Part shown: piece by piece, positions 1 to 7,615 of the stretch | How positions within the stretch are numbered: the stretch's first letter is position 1 | Layout: each line of letters opens with the position of its first letter | Source of the DNA: Psychrobacillus sp. FSL H8-0483 | Lineage (GTDB): Bacteria > Bacillota > Bacilli > Bacillales_A > Planococcaceae | Direction: 5' to 3' | Assembly (NCBI RefSeq): GCF_038637725.1 | Contig: NZ_CP152052.1 | Coordinates: 1,285,501-1,349,500, forward strand | Length of the DNA stretch: 64,000 nt | Position numbers and translations under genes: made by a program | Notes under the pieces: model-generated | Seen by the model: only the letters and a program-made list of their open reading frames with translations | What the model was told of the DNA's origin: nothing | The model's database searches: none

Positions 1-545
1 AGGTTTTTAAATTTTACATACACATCTTCATCTACTTCAAACTTTTCCTGACTTAGCGCAGCACCAATTTGGACACGTAAATCACTCGGGTTACAATTTT
101 CCACTTGTTTTAGATGTTCAAAAAGTTTCAAGGTAATTTCTTTGACTGTACCTTGCCATCCGGAATGTATAACGCCAATGAGGCCATTCACTTCATTGTA
201 AAAAATCACCGGGACACAATCGGCGGTAAAGCTACATAATAAAAGATTTGGCTCATACGTATATAGGGCGTCTGTATCCGCAATTGCGGTATCCAAACGA
301 TCAGCGCCACGCCCTTTGTCAGCAAGCGTTACGCGTTGGAAATTCGAGCTATGTGTTTGATTGGCACAAACGAAATTATCCAGCTCACAATGCAAGGTAG
401 CAGCTAATTTTTTGCGATTTTTCCTTACATTGTCAGGGTTTTCACAGATGTGGAGAGCCATATTGTTGATTTCAAGTTCGGCTTCATCTTTTACGGTCAT
501 CCCTGCTATAAAATTCTCATTATTTAAGTAAATAGTTGTTTTCAT
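1..545 (-). CDS. pgeF: PgeF/YlmD-like peptidoglycan editing factor (multicopper polyphenol oxidase family), 3' end cut by window edge
   Basis: 181 codons are visible from an ATG at 545; the C-terminus lies outside the window. The start has an AAGGTGAT ribosome site just upstream. Two family metal-site motifs are readable: TADCVPVIF (Cys) and HSGWQGTV (His), matching the G/TADCxP and HxGWxG blocks of the YfiH/YlmD/PgeF family. These proteins are small cytoplasmic enzymes linked to removing wrong residues from peptidoglycan precursors, and earlier annotated as laccases or purine nucleoside-type enzymes. There is no operon partner inside the window. The assignment to family is strong; the choice between PgeF and the paralogue YlmD cannot be made from a partial gene. 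Confidence 0.85.
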   Translation of the reverse strand, partial: MKTTIYLNNENFIAGMTVKDEAELEINNMALHICENPDNVRKNRKKLAATLHCELDNFVCANQTHSSNFQRVTLADKGRGADRLDTAIADTDALYTYEPNLLLCSFTADCVPVIFYNEVNGLIGVIHSGWQGTVKEITLKLFEHLKQVENCNPSDLRVQIGAALSQEKFEVDEDVYVKFKN

Positions 546-857
546 ATCATCACCTTGCTTTAATATATACGAATCTATTGTTGATGTATAGGTCAGTATA
601 CCAATAGTCTATCGAAACTATAATTATTAAGTGTCATTAGTAAATTAAATTATCATCTCATAATATTCTCTTCTTTAGGCAAACGGGTATCAAAGACTCG
701 AGGAAAGGTGATAACATGCATAGCTATGTTAAACTGGAATATTTTTCTTAAAGAGAAAAGAGTTAAGTTTTAAATTATTACTTTTTTCTTAGTTTCCAAT
801 TAAACAAGTTATTAAGATTATTTCGCTCTAGTATGCAATCAAAAGTTAAAGAAAAAA
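546..857. other. Intergenic, no gene seen
   Basis: About 310 AT-rich bases between pgeF and the minus-strand terminator at 858-881. I see no open frame of useful length, no tRNA and no convincing riboswitch. It presumably holds the pgeF promoter. Confidence 0.5.
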
Positions 858-881
858 GACCTCAACATAATTGTTGAGGTC
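858..881 (-). terminator. Rho-independent terminator of the ato operon
   Basis: Perfect 10-bp stem (gacctcaaca / tgttgaggtc) with a 4-base loop. On the minus strand it is followed by a T-rich run, and it lies just past the stop codon of the atoE remnant. Confidence 0.8.
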
Positions 882-900
882 TTCAATAATTTAGTCTTTC

Positions 901-1059
901 TTATATAAAATAAAACACTGCGGAAATAAATATCCCTGTTATTAGCATTATGATCAATCCATACCCCATAATATCTTTTGCTTTTAACCCTGCAATTGCC
1001 AAAGCTGGCAGTGCATAAAACGGTTGAATCATATTCGTCCATGCATCTCCCCAAGCAAA
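901..1059 (-). pseudogene. atoE: C-terminal remnant of short-chain fatty acid transporter AtoE
   Basis: The minus strand reads 52 codons ending in a normal stop, with FAWGDAWTNMIQPFYALPA followed by a final hydrophobic helix. This is the C-terminal end of AtoE-type short-chain fatty acid transporters (normally about 440 residues). Everything upstream is missing: in place of the rest of atoE there are about 55 bases, including a fragment of a GC-rich dispersed repeat, before the atoA stop. The order atoD-atoA-atoE is the usual operon order, so the gene was probably lost by an internal deletion. The terminator just downstream is intact. Confidence 0.8.
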
Positions 1060-1094
1060 CCCCCGGAAAGCGTCCGCCTATAGCGGAAATCAAC
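1060..1094. repeat. Fragment of GC-rich REP-like dispersed repeat
   Basis: Bases resembling ccggaaagcgtccgcc...tagcggaaatcaac, the right-hand portion of a GC-rich repeat common in Bacillaceae. Related text (gaaagcg, gactcctgcggg) occurs at 54260-54715 and 22430-22495 in this window. It sits exactly at the break point of the atoE remnant. Confidence 0.6.
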
Positions 1095-1114
1095 TATACT
1101 TTAGGGAAAAAGCG

Positions 1115-1771
1115 TTATTTCACTTCCACAAGTTCGGGTAAAACTGTAAAACTTGCTTCTGTTTTCTCTTTCACTTCATCTATTGTCACGCCTTCTGTTG
1201 TTTCAATAAGTACCATTCCGTTTTCTGTGAAGTCAAACACTGCTAAATCTGTAATTAGTCGATGAACAACTCCTTTACCTGTAAGAGGTAACGTACATTC
1301 TTTTTTAATTTTTGATTCACCGTTTTTATTTACATGTTCCATCACGACAACAACCCGTTTTGCGCCATTGACGAGATCCATTGCTCCACCCATTCCTTTG
1401 ACCATTTTCCCTGGAATCATCCAATTGGCTAGATCGCCATATTCAGATACTTCCATACCACCAAGAATCGCAAGGTCGATATGTCCACCACGGATCATTG
1501 CAAATGACTCGGCGCTGTCAAAAAATGAAGACCCAGGAACTGTTGTAATTGTTTCTTTACCTGCATTAATTAAATCTGGATCCTCTTCACCTTCTAATGG
1601 GTAAGGACCAATGCCAAGTAACCCGTTTTCTGATTGTAATAAAACGTTAAAATCAGTCGGAATCTCATTGGCGACAAGCGTTGGAATCCCAATTCCTAAA
1701 TTTACATTCATACCGTCTTTTATTTCGTGTACAGCTCGTTTCACTATTGATAAACGTGTATTCCTCATCAT
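1115..1771 (-). CDS. scoB: 3-oxoacid CoA-transferase subunit B
   Basis: 218 residues from the ATG at 1771; this start has AAGGAGCG seven bases upstream, whereas the longer frame to 1837 overlaps the upstream gene and has no ribosome site. The family glutamate is visible in [12 protein letters not shown] (the ENGLLG catalytic motif), and [11 protein letters not shown] and VVVVMEH are typical family I CoA-transferase text. It pairs with subunit A (13 bases upstream) to move CoA between succinyl-CoA or acetyl-CoA and acetoacetate, for ketone body or short-chain acid use. Symbol could equally be atoA. The downstream transporter gene has been deleted. Confidence 0.92.
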   Translation of the reverse strand: MMRNTRLSIVKRAVHEIKDGMNVNLGIGIPTLVANEIPTDFNVLLQSENGLLGIGPYPLEGEEDPDLINAGKETITTVPGSSFFDSAESFAMIRGGHIDLAILGGMEVSEYGDLANWMIPGKMVKGMGGAMDLVNGAKRVVVVMEHVNKNGESKIKKECTLPLTGKGVVHRLITDLAVFDFTENGMVLIETTEGVTIDEVKEKTEASFTVLPELVEVK

Positions 1772-1784
1772 AATTCGCTCCTTT

Positions 1785-2480
1785 TTACGCCTTGACAACT
1801 GTTCTGCGTTCAATTCGTTTTTGATAATCTTTTCCAACTAAAAGTCGCTGCACATAAATACCTGGTGTGTGTATTTCATCGGGATTCAGTTCACCTGGTT
1901 CGACAATTTCTTCTACCTCTGCAATAGTTATTTTCCCAGCCATTGCCGCAAGGGGATTAAAGTTGCGAGACGTTTTCCGGTATATGAGGTTGCCTAGTGT
2001 ATCTGCTTTCCACGCTTTTACTAATGCAAAATCGGCCACAATACCTTCTTCAAGTAAATATGTTTTTCCATTAAATTCTTTCGTTTCTTTGCCTTCTGCA
2101 ATTAATGTACCTACACCCGTCGCGGTATAAAAACCTGGAATACCAGCTCCACCAGCTCTCATTCGTTCGGCAAGCGTGCCTTGTGGTGTCAGTTCTACTT
2201 CTAGTTCCCCACTTAAATATTGCTGTTCGAAAATTTTATTTTCACCGACATAAGAGGAGATCATCTTCTTAATTTGTTTATTCGCTAACAATAGCCCTAG
2301 ACCCCAATCATCGACACCGCAGTTGTTACTATAGATAGTAAGATTCTTCGTACCTTGTTCGCGAAGTGCTTGAATTGTTATCTCTGGTATACCACAAAGC
2401 CCAAAACCACCAACAATAAGTGATGAGCCGTCTTGAATATCTGAAACCGCTTCCAAAATTGAATTCATTACCTTACTCAT
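1785..2480 (-). CDS. scoA: 3-oxoacid CoA-transferase subunit A
   Basis: 231 residues starting at an ATG with AGGAGG seven bases upstream. The N-terminal glycine-rich CoA-binding loop reads [12 protein letters not shown], followed by [15 protein letters not shown] and the [15 protein letters not shown] block characteristic of the alpha subunit. It is the first gene of the operon scoA-scoB-(atoE remnant). The divergent LysR gene starts 118 bases away and is the likely regulator. Length and motifs are normal for the family, so the pair should be active even though the transporter is gone. Confidence 0.93.
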   Translation of the reverse strand: MSKVMNSILEAVSDIQDGSSLIVGGFGLCGIPEITIQALREQGTKNLTIYSNNCGVDDWGLGLLLANKQIKKMISSYVGENKIFEQQYLSGELEVELTPQGTLAERMRAGGAGIPGFYTATGVGTLIAEGKETKEFNGKTYLLEEGIVADFALVKAWKADTLGNLIYRKTSRNFNPLAAMAGKITIAEVEEIVEPGELNPDEIHTPGIYVQRLLVGKDYQKRIERRTVVKA

Positions 2481-2598
2481 ATAACTACCTCCTAATTCTT
2501 CCTCATAAGAGAAAGTTTACAACTAGTCGGAATATAAGTAAAATTCATAAATAGAATAGAATTTATTCCAAAAGAGAATAAAAGAGGGGGGTATAGGA
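2481..2598. promoter_or_regulatory. Divergent promoter region with candidate LysR operator
   Basis: 118 AT-rich bases between scoA and the LysR gene. It contains an imperfect inverted repeat (gaatagaatttattc near 2553-2567) compatible with a LysR T-N11-A type box. The assignment rests on position and symmetry only. Confidence 0.4.
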
Positions 2599-3486
2599 AT
2601 GGAGCTGCGTGACATCAAGTCTTTTATAGAAGTAGCTAATCACCGTAGCTTTACGAAGGCCACAGAATACTCGTATCTCTCTCAACCTTCATTGAGCAAG
2701 GCGGTCAAAAAGTTGGAAGAAGAATTACATGTGAAACTTTTCGATCGTTCAACACGCCATCTTGAATTGACTGATGCTGGAAAAATTGTATATAGACAAG
2801 GGCAACAGGCACTTAATTTGCTAAATGAGTTACCGAATTTACTAAATGAGTTAATCGAAATCGATACCGGCGAGATTAAAATAGGAATCCCACCACTTAT
2901 CGGCACCCTATTCTTTCCATACATTGCTCGTACTTTCCACGACCAATACCCTAATGTGAAGCTAGAACTCGTGGAACTTGGGGCAAAGTTAATTGAACAG
3001 CTTGTGGAGGAGGGTAAGATCGACCTGGGATTAATTGTTCTGCCAATTGATGAATTGGTATTCAATGTTTATCCTTTTATTAATGACGAATTTGTTCTGT
3101 ATATTAATCAAGATCACCCGCTTGCTAAACATACATCTATAGCTCTATCGGAACTAAAAGACGAGCAATTTATTATTTTTACGAAAGACTTTGCTTTGCA
3201 TGATTTTATTATAAATACATGTAAAGAAGCAGGATTTACCCCTACTATTTCATATAAGAGCTCACAATGGGATTTGATTTTGGAATTGGTTGCTTCCAAT
3301 CTGGGGATTACTTTATTACCAAAATCAATTTTTGAAAAACAAAACAATCCAATAATCAAAACCATTTCATTGCAAAAACCATCTCTTCTTTGGCAACTAG
3401 CCATTGTTACGAAAAAAGACGCATATCAATCTTTTGCGTTGAGAAAGTTTCTGAAAATGTTTACGAAAGACAGAAAATTCATTTGA
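2599..3486 (+). CDS. LysR-family transcriptional regulator, probably of the CoA-transferase operon
   Basis: 295 residues, normal LysR length. The N-terminal winged helix-turn-helix is clear (SFTKATEYSYLSQPSLSKAV, then LFDRSTRHLELTDAG), followed by a periplasmic-binding-fold effector domain (IKIGIPPLIGTLFFP onward). A GAGGGGGG ribosome site precedes the ATG. It is divergent from scoAB, the classic position of a LysR activator of the neighbouring operon, so an effector from acetoacetate or short-chain acid metabolism is a reasonable guess. No terminator is specific to it; the bidirectional hairpin at 3623-3656 serves both this gene and the next. Confidence 0.9.
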   Translation: MELRDIKSFIEVANHRSFTKATEYSYLSQPSLSKAVKKLEEELHVKLFDRSTRHLELTDAGKIVYRQGQQALNLLNELPNLLNELIEIDTGEIKIGIPPLIGTLFFPYIARTFHDQYPNVKLELVELGAKLIEQLVEEGKIDLGLIVLPIDELVFNVYPFINDEFVLYINQDHPLAKHTSIALSELKDEQFIIFTKDFALHDFIINTCKEAGFTPTISYKSSQWDLILELVASNLGITLLPKSIFEKQNNPIIKTISLQKPSLLWQLAIVTKKDAYQSFALRKFLKMFTKDRKFI

Positions 3487-3622
3487 TGTTATTAGTTAAA
3501 TTCGTTTACATAGGATAAGGTTTTATAAAGGCTGTCAAATTGGTTTATTTAAAGTTTCGCATTAATCATTTTTTCACATGATTCCGCTGCAAATTCTCCG
3601 AAACATATTGTGAAATAAAAAA

Positions 3623-3656
3623 ATGACTCCCTCTCCAGTGACGAAGGGGGAGTCAT
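3623..3656. terminator. Bidirectional terminator
   Basis: Nine-bp stem atgactccc/gggagtcat, with A-rich sequence on the left and T-rich sequence on the right, between the convergent LysR gene and the DUF899-VOC gene. Confidence 0.75.
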
Positions 3657-3659
3657 TGC

Positions 3660-4562
3660 TCATTTTTCTATTTCAAACATATGAAACTTCAATCCATATG
3701 GATCATCAAACATCACGCTCTTTTTTGCGTATTCCTTTGTAATGACGCACCCATGTTTTAATAAGACATCCAAAGCAGTTTCAAAATCCTCTACTGCAAA
3801 TTCAAAGAATGTATTGTTTTCCGAGCTTTCTTCAAGGAAGAAGTTGGTGCCACTCATGGAAAACTTTGTTCCCTTTTCCGAGATCTGTACTTTTTTCATT
3901 CCTAAAACATGCTCATAAAATTCAAGCGCATTAGGATAATCCGTAACACCTACTGCAATATTATTTGTTAATTGGAAGGGAGAGCGATTGTTTAATTTCT
4001 GTTTGGCAACGACATCATTTGAACCGGATGGAAGTAAATCGAACAATGGCCAAGTCACACAAAAATCATCGCCTGGCCCAAGAGGTGACTGTGCAATTTG
4101 ATAAATATTTCCCTCGTTATCCTTACGGAATGTGGACACGCCAGGAAGGTGATGCTTCCCATTTTGGAAGCCCATATCCTTCGTAAAAGTACTACCTTGA
4201 GTGGAAACCATAGGAAATTGCCATTTACGACTTGCAGCAAAGTCCTCTTGCACTTCTGGTGTGTCTGGTGAAGCAATAACAAAACCTGCTTTGGCGTTTA
4301 AATGATGAAACACACCATTAAAACCATCCGCCCACATCGTGCAATACGAACAACCTTTACCCATATTATGAATAACAATTAATTCATTCTTGTTACCAAA
4401 CAACTCACCTAAGGTAGTTTGTTGATGAAAGGATGTTGTAAATTCGTAGTTTTGAACAAGGATTTCAGGCACTGACATTTTTAGCTCAGTTAGTTGTCTT
4501 TTCTTTTCAAGAATTTCATTTTGAAGCACTTCAATTTGAGATAATAAATGGGAAGTTGACAT
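3660..4562 (-). CDS. DUF899 thioredoxin-like domain fused to a VOC (glyoxalase-like) domain
   Basis: 300 residues. Residues about 1-25 form a short coiled coil. Residues 40-190 match the DUF899 thioredoxin-like family: HNMGKGCSYCTMWADGF holds a CxxC pair, followed by VIASPDTPEVQEDFAASRKW. Residues 200-300 form a VOC domain (IAVGVTDYPNALEFYEHVLG ... SVMFDDPYGLKFHMFE). A strong AAGGAGC site lies nine bases before the ATG. DUF899 proteins are usually stand-alone, so the fusion suggests a redox-linked or thiol-dependent detoxification enzyme, but no substrate can be named. It is a single-gene unit ending at the bidirectional terminator. Confidence 0.8.
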   Translation of the reverse strand: MSTSHLLSQIEVLQNEILEKKRQLTELKMSVPEILVQNYEFTTSFHQQTTLGELFGNKNELIVIHNMGKGCSYCTMWADGFNGVFHHLNAKAGFVIASPDTPEVQEDFAASRKWQFPMVSTQGSTFTKDMGFQNGKHHLPGVSTFRKDNEGNIYQIAQSPLGPGDDFCVTWPLFDLLPSGSNDVVAKQKLNNRSPFQLTNNIAVGVTDYPNALEFYEHVLGMKKVQISEKGTKFSMSGTNFFLEESSENNTFFEFAVEDFETALDVLLKHGCVITKEYAKKSVMFDDPYGLKFHMFEIEK

Positions 4563-4812
4563 ATGATTTCAGCTCCTTTTCGAATACTTTATTCATTCAA
4601 CAACACAGCACCTTTTTCCTTCACAACTTCATATTATCTATTCATTCTTAAGCCTCTTAAACTGTATTAGAAACTAGTACTTTTTAAGCTTTAACATCTA
4701 TAATCAATTTAAGTTGAGATTTGCTCACGGGTAAATTAGGCTAAACGTGCACCAATCCGATTATCCGTTTCTAATCATGCAGATTATGCGAAAGTAAAGA
4801 GCGTTTTTTAAC
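4563..4812. other. Intergenic, no gene seen
   Basis: Non-coding AT-rich sequence between the DUF899-VOC start and the integrase remnant. A string near 4770-4800 (aatcatgcagattatgcg) partly repeats the start of the integrase remnant at 4819, suggesting a scrambled edge of the same relic. Confidence 0.4.
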
Positions 4813-4908
4813 GACTTTAACCATGCAGATCAATCGACAACAAAACGGTATATCGGTATCACTGACGAAGAAGAGGCCAACACACTGAATGACTTCCGAC
4901 TATTTTAA
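4813..4908 (+). pseudogene. C-terminal remnant of a tyrosine recombinase (integrase)
   Basis: 31 codons plus stop read DFNHADQSTTKRYIGITDEEEANTLNDFRLF in pieces: FNHADQSTTKRYIGIT, then DEEEANTLNDFRLF. This resembles the end of XerC/D-like phage or ICE integrases, where the tyrosine of the T-x-R-Y-I-G segment is the nucleophile. The rest of the gene is absent. It lies immediately upstream of the GC-rich PadR/DUF1048/ABC block, which may have arrived with the element. The match is from pattern recognition of a short segment. Confidence 0.55.
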
Positions 4909-5029
4909 TAAAACAATTCGAGGACGGTTGCGATAAGAATGCTGCCATTCAAGATTGATCTTGAATTTTAATTGAAATCAGCTGTATCCAATGGGGGTTG
5001 CTGGTTTTAAAAATATTTAGAAAATCCAG

Positions 5030-5058
5030 TTGACATTCCATCTACTACGTGTTACGGT
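5030..5058 (+). promoter_or_regulatory. SigA-type promoter, distal copy, upstream of padR
   Basis: TTGACA (5030-5035), 17-base spacer, TACGGT (5053-5058). The surrounding sequence is repeated 104 bases downstream at the proximal promoter, with the same spacer length and a shared gttacg core. Confidence 0.6.
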
Positions 5059-5133
5059 CTACCTGTAGTAAGTCACACTGGATATCGACACCACTTAATA
5101 GTGGAGTTGCAAAAGTATTTTCAAGGAAAATAG

Positions 5134-5162
5134 TTGACATCTCTGCTACTCGGTGTTACGAT
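5134..5162 (+). promoter_or_regulatory. SigA-type promoter, proximal copy, upstream of padR
   Basis: TTGACA (5134-5139), 17-base spacer, TACGAT (5157-5162). It is overlapped and followed by acttgtaataagtaatactg, a semi-palindromic sequence that recurs in varied form at 5063-5080, 5222-5246, 6088-6110 and 6761-6783 and is a candidate PadR operator. Confidence 0.65.
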
Positions 5163-5180
5163 ATACTTGTAATAAGTAAT

Positions 5181-5212
5181 ACTGAATAGCTGTTTCCCAA
5201 AAGCTATTCAGT
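5181..5212 (+). promoter_or_regulatory. Leader hairpin before padR
   Basis: Inverted repeat actgaatagc ... gctattcagt with a short loop, lying between the promoter and padR. The same stem recurs before the second padR fragment (6029-6075) and before the ABC genes (6702-6748), so it is a shared element, possibly an attenuator or a regulator site. Confidence 0.55.
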
Positions 5213-5277
5213 AAAAATTTCCGTCAGTACTAAGTTATACTGAATACAAGTCAGACAAAATAGAGGAGGCTCTGAAC

Positions 5278-5598
5278 ATGGAAAATTTAACTGAAATGCT
5301 GAAGGGTTCGCTGGAAGGTTGCGTGCTGGAAATCATCAGCCGCCATGAAACCTATGGCTACGAGATTACCCGCCGCCTGAACGAGCTTGGGTTTACTGAA
5401 GTCGTGGATGGGACGGTCTACACCATCCTCGTGCGATTAGAAAAGAAAAAACTGGTGAACATAGAAAAGAAACCGTCAGATATGGGGCCGCCCCGCAAGT
5501 TTTACTCACTTAATGAGGCTGGCCGCCAGGAACTTGAATTGTTTTGGAAAAAATGGGATTTTGTATCATCAAAAATCAACGTCTTAAAGTCAATCTAG
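5278..5598 (+). CDS. PadR-family transcriptional regulator
   Basis: 106 residues with the PadR winged helix: LEGCVLEIISRHETYGYEI, then VVDGTVYTILVRLEKKKLV and GPPRKFYSLNEAGRQEL (the wing). An AGAGGAGG ribosome site precedes the ATG. PadR proteins of this size commonly repress a neighbouring drug exporter and often sit with a DUF1048 gene, which is the arrangement here: padR, DUF1048, (duplicate), ABC ATPase, ABC permease. The repeated sequences around the promoters at 5030-5250 are likely its operators, implying autoregulation. Codon and base composition is richer in G+C than the flanking chromosome. Confidence 0.9.
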   Translation: MENLTEMLKGSLEGCVLEIISRHETYGYEITRRLNELGFTEVVDGTVYTILVRLEKKKLVNIEKKPSDMGPPRKFYSLNEAGRQELELFWKKWDFVSSKINVLKSI

Positions 5599-5669
5599 CT
5601 TCATAAGATATTCCGTACGATATTTTTGGAGTGTCTTGTTTAGCCTATTAAAAAAGGAGGAAAAATAAC

Positions 5670-6023
5670 ATGATGGAAATGTTCAAAAAAATAATTGGTG
5701 ATAAAAAAGAATACAAGATGATGATGGCACGAGTTGAAGCCCTGCCAGAGGACTATCAGTTTGTATTTAAGAAAATTCAAAACTACATGTGGAATTTCTC
5801 AGCGGGCAGCGGGATGGATATGCTGCACATGCAGTATGAATTAATCGAGTTGTTCGAAGTCGGTGCGGCGGAAGGCAGACAAGTGCTGGAAATCACTGGG
5901 GACGACGTGGCGTCCTTTGCCGACGAACTAGTGGCAAACGCTAAAACCTATATTGCCAAGTATCGTGAAGATTTGAATCAGAGTATCATGACGCGATTGG
6001 AAAAAAATAAATTCAATAGATAA
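5670..6023 (+). CDS. DUF1048 family protein, copy 1
   Basis: 117 residues, all-helical, no membrane segment. Begins MMEMFKKIIGDKKEYKMMM after a strong AAAGGAGG site. DUF1048 proteins are small cytoplasmic proteins of unknown function typically encoded between a PadR regulator and an ABC exporter. A second copy at 6343 differs at six residues (Ile10Met, Gln31Arg, Asn88His and three near the C-terminus), both copies being intact. The gene lies in the left unit of an exact tandem duplication. Confidence 0.85.
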   Translation: MMEMFKKIIGDKKEYKMMMARVEALPEDYQFVFKKIQNYMWNFSAGSGMDMLHMQYELIELFEVGAAEGRQVLEITGDDVASFADELVANAKTYIAKYREDLNQSIMTRLEKNKFNR

Positions 6024-6028
6024 TACCG

Positions 6029-6075
6029 ACTGAATAGCTGGTTACAAGTATGAATTATCACCTTCGCTATTCAGT
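6029..6075 (+). promoter_or_regulatory. Second copy of actgaatagc hairpin
   Basis: Inverted repeat actgaatagc/gctattcagt with a 27-base loop, after DUF1048 copy 1 and followed by tagtaagttgtacagattat, a variant of the candidate PadR operator. Confidence 0.5.
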
Positions 6076-6145
6076 TATATTTTCACCCGGTAGTAAGTTG
6101 TACAGATTATCAGTCAGACTAAATAGAAGAGTATAGGCAATCTAG

Positions 6146-6271
6146 CCGTCAGATATGGGGCCGCCCCGCAAGTTTTACTCACTTAATAAGGATGGCCGCC
6201 AGGAACTTGAATTGTTTTGGAAAAAATGGGATTTTGTATCATCAAAAATCAACGTCTTAAAGTCAATCTAG
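6146..6271 (+). pseudogene. Duplicated C-terminal fragment of padR
   Basis: 41 codons plus stop repeat residues 66-106 of the intact PadR (PSDMGPPRKFYSLNKDGRQE...). It has no start codon or helix-turn-helix and is a by-product of the 673-bp tandem duplication. Confidence 0.9.
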
Positions 6272-6342
6272 CTTCATAAGAAACTCCGTACGATATTTTT
6301 GGAGTATCTTGTTCAGCTTAATAAAAAAGGAGGAAAAATAAC

Positions 6343-6696
6343 ATGATGGAAATGTTCAAAAAAATGATTGGTGATAAAAAAGAATACAAGATGATGATGG
6401 CACGGGTTGAAGCCCTACCAGAGGACTACCGGTTTGTATTTAAGAAAATTCAAAACTACATGTGGAATTTCTCAGCGGGCAGCGGGATGGATATGCTGCA
6501 CATGCAGTATGAATTAATCGAGTTGTTCGAAGTCGGTGCGGCTGAAGGCCGACAAGTGCTGGAAATCACTGGGGACGACGTGGCGTCCTTTGCCGACGAA
6601 CTAGTGGCACACGCTAAAACCTATGTCGCCAAGTATCGTGAAGATTTGAATCAGAGTATCATGAAGCGATTGGGAAAAAATAAATTCAATAGATAA
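6343..6696 (+). CDS. DUF1048 family protein, copy 2
   Basis: 117 residues, about 95 percent identical to copy 1 at 5670, with its own AAAGGAGG site and identical length. Both copies keep the frame, so selection has probably retained both or the duplication is young enough that no lesion has appeared. Function of the family is unknown; the neighbourhood (PadR upstream, ABC exporter 157 bases downstream) points to a role in drug or envelope stress export or in its control. Confidence 0.85.
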   Translation: MMEMFKKMIGDKKEYKMMMARVEALPEDYRFVFKKIQNYMWNFSAGSGMDMLHMQYELIELFEVGAAEGRQVLEITGDDVASFADELVAHAKTYVAKYREDLNQSIMKRLGKNKFNR

Positions 6697-6701
6697 TACC
6701 G

Positions 6702-6748
6702 ACTGAATAGCTGGTAACAAACATGAATTACCAACTTCGCTATTCAGT
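6702..6748 (+). promoter_or_regulatory. Third copy of actgaatagc hairpin, before the ABC exporter
   Basis: Same stem as 5181 and 6029, followed at 6761-6783 by aataagtcatacagattat, a variant of the candidate PadR operator. Suggests common control of padR, DUF1048 and the ABC genes. Confidence 0.5.
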
Positions 6749-6853
6749 TATATTTTCACCCAGTAATAAGTCATACAGATTATCAGTCAGACTAAATAGA
6801 AGAGTATAGGCAATCTAGCTCCGCAAGGCGCTTATTATAAGGAGGAAAAAAGT

Positions 6854-7615
6854 ATGAGCAATGCAGCGATTTCTGTAAAAGGGTTAAAAAAATCCTTTAA
6901 AGACAAGGAAGTTTTAAAGGGGGTGGATTTTGAGGTGCGGCGTGGCGAAATTTTCGCACTGCTGGGCTCAAATGGAGCAGGCAAGACGACGATAGTCAAC
7001 ATCCTCTCGACACTGATGAAGGCTGATGGCGGCGAAGTAGGTATTTGCGGCTTTGACGTCCAGCGTCAACCGGATCGTGTTCGCCAGAGCATCAGCCTGA
7101 CAGGGCAGTTCGCAGCTTTAGACGGCATGCTCACCGGGCGGGAAAACCTGATGATGATCGCCAAGTTGTGGGGAGTTTCCAATCCCGCTCAAGTCGCCGA
7201 CAATCTGCTTGCAAGATTCAGCCTGACCGATGCGGCCAAACGCCGGGCAGACAAATATTCCGGCGGGATGAAGCGCCGGCTTGACATCGCCATGAGCCTG
7301 ATCGGGACGCCAGCAGTTATTTTTCTCGACGAACCGACGACAGGGCTTGACCCCGAAGCGCGGATTGAAGTCTGGGATACCGTCAAGGAGCTTGCCGGCG
7401 GCGGCACGACCATCTTGCTGACGACCCAGTACTTGGAGGAAGCCGAACAACTGGCGGACCGTATCGCCATCCTGCATGGCGGAAAAATCATCACGACTGG
7501 TACTCTTACCGAACTCAAGGAGATGTTCCCGCCAGCGAAAGTGGAGTACATCGAGAAGCAGCCGACATTGGAGGAAATTTTCCTCGCGATCATCGGCAAA
7601 AAGGAGGAGATGTAA
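6854..7615 (+). CDS. ABC exporter ATP-binding protein (DrrA-like)
   Basis: 253 residues. Walker A GSNGAGKTT (about residues 38-46), Q-loop ISLTGQFAALD, signature YSGGMKRRLDIAMSLIG and Walker B AVIFLDEPTTGLDP are all intact. The subfamily (DrrA/CcmA type) drives ABC-2 exporters of antibiotics and lipids. AAGGAGG precedes the ATG, and the permease gene starts directly after the stop codon. It is shorter than classic DrrA (about 310-330), lacking most of the C-terminal extension. Base composition is clearly above the neighbourhood: 34 of 60 bases at 7321-7380 are G or C, which suggests transfer. Confidence 0.92.
   Translation: MSNAAISVKGLKKSFKDKEVLKGVDFEVRRGEIFALLGSNGAGKTTIVNILSTLMKADGGEVGICGFDVQRQPDRVRQSISLTGQFAALDGMLTGRENLMMIAKLWGVSNPAQVADNLLARFSLTDAAKRRADKYSGGMKRRLDIAMSLIGTPAVIFLDEPTTGLDPEARIEVWDTVKELAGGGTTILLTTQYLEEAEQLADRIAILHGGKIITTGTLTELKEMFPPAKVEYIEKQPTLEEIFLAIIGKKEEM

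Larger units (their letters stand above)
5473..6818 (+). repeat. Tandem duplication, two 673-bp units (5473-6145 and 6146-6818)
   Basis: Unit 1 starts at codon 66 of padR and runs through DUF1048 and the following hairpin and leader to 6145; unit 2 repeats this from 6146 to 6818. The offset is 673 bases at every landmark checked: padR fragment, DUF1048 start (5670/6343), DUF1048 stop (6023/6696) and the leader end. The units have diverged by scattered substitutions, so the event is not very recent. Confidence 0.9.

Noticed and set aside
600-760. Possible c-di-GMP riboswitch (caaagactcgaggaaagg)
   Set aside because: Does not match the conserved helices or the GEMM core, and no downstream gene is positioned for control.
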